Assembly (NCBI RefSeq): GCF_001540865.1
Contig: NC_033625.1
Coordinates: 14,960,280 to 15,024,279, forward strand
DNA: 64,000 bases
Reading direction: 5' to 3'
Origin: Ananas comosus
Lineage: Eukaryota > Streptophyta > Magnoliopsida > Poales > Bromeliaceae
This document shows, one piece after another, positions 61,405 through 64,000 of the stretch. Position numbers and translations under genes: made by a program. Position 1 is the first letter of the stretch; each line of letters begins with the position of its first letter. The notes below the pieces were generated by a model, which saw only the letters and a list, made by a program, of their open reading frames with translations, was not told where the DNA came from and made no database searches.

Positions 61405-61530
61405 TGTCTGTGTTTTGTGATTTATTCTTGTAATATGTCTGTGTTTTCTGATTTATTTTTGTAATATATTTGTGTTTTGTGATGTACTTTTGTAATATGT
61501 CCGTGTTTTGTGATTTATTCTTGTAATATT
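61405..61530. repeat. 31-bp tandem repeat, four copies
   Basis: The unit TGTGTTTTGTGATTTATTCT plus TGTAATATGTC recurs at about 61407, 61438, 61469 and 61500, with few changes. It makes an artefactual Tyr/Lys/Asn-rich frame on the minus strand. Confidence 0.85.
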
Positions 61531-62442
61531 GTGGAGGTAGTAAAAGGTGAGGTAACTGATTTTCTGCAGTAATGTTAAGCAAAGCAGTTGGAGTTTGATG
61601 ATGTTACGTTTTTTTCCTTCTAGGTTGTATTGTTTTGGATGCTCTTAAATCAAACTCGTAGGCACAAACTAGATAGTGCAGAATCTTTACTTTTGTTGGA
61701 AAAAAAAATTATTGATCAAATAACACTTTATTGAATAATACAAATATCAAACAGGTTCTTTGACTATGTCAAATTCCAGACCATGACCCCTATTTCCATC
61801 ATCATTTCAATACTTTTTATCTTTTGATGTTTTATCATTTCAAGTTTTTATGATTTCCAGTATTACTACTATTATCTTTTATCTTGTTTTGTTTTTAATT
61901 TACCATTTTATGTAAAAATTCTGTATCCTAATTGTTCTTAAAAACAATCATTTATACTACAAAGTCCGATAATTTAACTCGTTATGTCTGCAAAAACATT
62001 TTCTACTGAAAGATGTTTATTGACTTTATTGCGAAACTTTTTCCCAATATGTTTTACTTTTCCTTCAGTTGTCTCCTTTCCTGCTTATACATTTTTAACC
62101 ATGTAATGTTTCATACTAAACCATTCGTACCATCTATGTTATTTGTCATTTTATTTCTCTCTCTTACATCTCCTTTTCCTATTGGTTTCTTTCTTGATTA
62201 AGCTTATAACCTATTCTTGTTAGCTGGCGGCTGTTTTTGCACCACTAATTTTTTTTCTCCTCTTTACTCGTAGTTACTATATAATTTTTCAACTTGGCTT
62301 CTCTCTTATTTCTTTTTTTTTTTAATCTTTTAGATCGGATGATTGTGAAGTTTGACATTCCTTTTATTCTCCGAGTAAGGACATTATTTATTCACAATAC
62401 TTCATTTTTTTTATAGTCAATATGAACCATATGAGATGCATA

Positions 62443-62640
62443 CCATCATCACTTGCACGATTTATGATTGCATAACTTGTTTTCAGAATCTTCGATTTTA
62501 CATGATTGTGACAAATCTTTGTCCAGTGGGTTGGACAAGACCATCATCACTTGCTTGATTTCTGATTACATAATTTGTTTTCAGAATCTTCGATTTTATA
62601 TGATTAGGACTAATCTTTGTTCGGTAGGTTGGACAAGAGC
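62443..62640. repeat. 98-bp tandem duplication
   Basis: Both copies (starting at 62443 and 62541) carry CCATCATCACTTGC, TGTTTTCAGAATCTTCGATT and GGGTTGGACAAGA or GGTTGGACAAGAG. The second has about ten substitutions. Confidence 0.85.
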
Positions 62641-62877
62641 ATCACTTTGTTTAGGCACTATGATGTTATGTTTCTCCTAGATATTTTTTGTGTCTCGTTT
62701 GATGTGACAAATACCATATTGTTTAGGCTAAATTTGAGTTTGATTCATGCTCAGCATATATATATATTTTAAATGATTTAATGATTTGCCATTAATATCT
62801 CTTTCTTTGAAAATACTAATAAATGTTTTGATCATTAAAGAAGCATAACTCTTCGTCTTTCTTGATGCTTGCAACAG

Positions 62878-62945
62878 GTTCTGCATGGAACCGGCATTCC
62901 CCTGAAATAGTACTAAGTGGATCTTTCGATCAATCGGTTGTCATG
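62878..62945 (+). pseudogene. Orphan WD40 exon of a PWP1-like gene
   Basis: A 68-nt exon lies between a good acceptor (TTGCAACAG) and a strong donor (ATG/GTAAGG). Read in phase 2 it gives SAWNRHSPEIVLSGSFD followed by QSVVM. This matches one WD40 blade as I recall it from plant periodic tryptophan protein 1 (PWP1), a nucleolar factor for ribosome biogenesis and rDNA chromatin. No neighbouring PWP1 exon is seen upstream within about 4 kb, and downstream the DNA turns into telomere within 700 bp. It is therefore a gene fragment, or the last surviving exon of a gene lost to terminal truncation. It remains possible that a partial upstream gene escaped me. Confidence 0.6.
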
Positions 62946-63284
62946 GTAAGGAATTTTTAATTATGATAAGAAATTTTAATTGTCATAACCCCGTGGTGGG
63001 TCCGGTTTTTAAAAGTATTCTTATTAATAATATTATCGTCATAATCCGTGGTAGATTTCATAATCTGGCTTTAAGTTACTTTAATATTTCTGTTTTCATT
63101 TGTTATTGTCATAATTTGGTTTTAGTTTGATATTCCTGTGTCCTCCTCCCTCTCCTCTGTTTTTTTTGTCTCCTTTAGCCCATATGTTCTCATGTTAATT
63201 TTCTCCTGTTCTTATGTGTAGTTTTCTCTTTTGGCCCATCTGTCTCCTGTAGTCCATATGTTCTCATATTAATAGTCTCTAGTA

Positions 63285-63640
63285 GTGTTTTCGGCTTGGG
63301 GCTTCCGGGGGATTGGGGACTTTGGGGCCATTAGGGCCTTTAGGGGCTTACTTTTTGTAATTTATATTGTGTGGGGCCTTGGGGCTTGGGGCCCTTTAAA
63401 GGCCTTTCGGGCTTCGGGCGGCTTTAGGGCCTTGATGTGCTTTTAATTTTTTGAATTTCATTTTGTGGGGGGCCTTGGGGCTTGGGGCCTTGGGGACTTT
63501 TAAAGGCCTTTCAGGCTTCGGGATCTCAGGACCATGAGAGGCTTTACGGATTTTGGACTTTGGGCTTCCGGCTTCGGAATTCGGGCGTTGGGGCCTTTTA
63601 AAGGCCTTTTGGGGCTTTCGGGCATTTGGGGCTTTCGGCG
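63285..63640. repeat. Degenerate G-rich array next to the telomere
   Basis: Irregular units such as GGGGCCTTGGGGCTTGGGG, TTTAAAGGCCTTTCGGGC and GGGGCTTAC repeat over about 350 bp. They grade into TTTAGGG, as expected for a subtelomere-telomere junction composed of variant repeats. Confidence 0.7.
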
Positions 63641-64000
63641 TAGGGTTTAGGGTTTAGGGTTTTAGGGGCTTAGGGCTTAGGGCTTTAGGGCTTTAGGGCG
63701 GCTAAGGGCTCTTTAGGGTTTTAGGGTTTCGGGTTTAGGGTATGGGTTTAGGGTTTAGGGTTTAGGGTTTTAGGGTTTTAGGGTTTTAGAGTTTAGGGTT
63801 TAGGGTTTAGGGTTTAGGGTTTAGGGTTTAGGGTTTAGGGTTTAGGGTTTAGGGTTTAGGGTTTAGGGTTTAGGGTTAAGGGTTTAAGGGTTTAAGGGTT
63901 TAAGGGTTTAGGGTTTAGGGTTTAGGGTTTAGGGTTTAGGGTTTAGGGTTTAGGGTTTAGGGTTTAGGGTTTAGGGTTTAGGGTTAAGGGTTTAGGGTTT
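63641..64000 (+). repeat. Telomeric TTTAGGG array
   Basis: The canonical plant repeat TTTAGGG fills the last 360 bp. Variants (TTTTAGGG, TTAAGGG, GGGCTTAGGGC) are concentrated at 63641-63790, with a few up to 63905. The G-rich strand reads 5' to 3' toward the window's right edge, the orientation expected for a right chromosome end. The array continues to the edge, so its full length is not seen. Confidence 0.95.

Larger units (their letters stand above)
58790..62877. other. Decayed transcription-unit-like region upstream of the orphan WD40 exon
   Basis: The stretch 58800-58990 is CT-rich and resembles a plant 5' leader, but no open frame follows that I can link to a protein. A diverged duplication (59170-59290 and 59413-59550) shares GGATGAGCTTCA, TCCATGATG-like, GACCAGAGACC and TTCAGACACCATTTC. 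An AAT microsatellite (59876-59909), T/C-rich intron-like sequence and tandem repeats fill the rest. The whole may be remnants of a gene truncated near the chromosome end. Confidence 0.35.

Noticed and set aside
61316..61582. 88-codon minus-strand frame with repeated YKNKSQNTD-like units
   Set aside because: It is produced by the 31-bp AT-rich tandem repeat; there is no start context or homology.

Overview
The window reads as nuclear DNA from a flowering plant, probably a monocot. Genes are intron-rich with GT-AG splice sites, intergenic DNA is AT-rich, and the last 360 bases are Arabidopsis-type TTTAGGG telomere repeat with the G-rich strand pointing off the right edge. It is therefore most likely the distal end of a chromosome arm. 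A recurrent short tRNA-like SINE reminds me of bromeliad (pineapple) sequence, but that species guess is weak and rests on memory only.

Layout, left to right. (1) 0-44 kb is gene-bearing, and every gene I can support lies on the minus strand. The genes are: exon 1 of ATP-citrate lyase subunit A (417-515, rest off the left edge); a four-exon wall-associated, galacturonan-binding secreted protein without a kinase (2731-4529); a five-exon Tim17-type membrane protein resembling complex I assembly factor TIMMDC1 (5674-9307); an eight-exon rolling-stone-like multipass membrane protein (10751-14891); a three-exon R2R3-MYB of the MYB98/MYB119 type (24226-26783); a decayed multi-exon copy of VPS18 (about 29075-36539); and a seven-exon Integrator complex subunit 7 gene (38149-44160). 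I rebuilt exon chains from reading frames, splice sites and phase continuity; each of the five complete genes closes to an exact multiple of three. (2) 44.2-58.8 kb is a gene-free subtelomeric zone of tandem repeats, MITEs, a SINE with a perfect 17-bp target duplication, an assembly gap in a poly-T run, and a large imperfect inverted repeat (about 48.25-54.11 kb). (3) 58.8-63.3 kb holds decayed, internally duplicated DNA plus one orphan exon encoding a WD40 blade of PWP1 type. (4) 63.3-64.0 kb passes from a degenerate G-rich array into the telomere.

The genes do not form a pathway; they are unrelated housekeeping, membrane and regulatory loci. The most interesting structures are the mirror-image subtelomeric repeat family, the duplicated splice acceptor in the TIMMDC1-like gene (predicted to add 15 residues in frame), the VPS18 relic with a TRIM retrotransposon in one exon, and the orphan WD40 exon next to the telomere. 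I saw no convincing tRNA, rRNA, CRISPR array or prokaryote-type defence or metabolic cluster.
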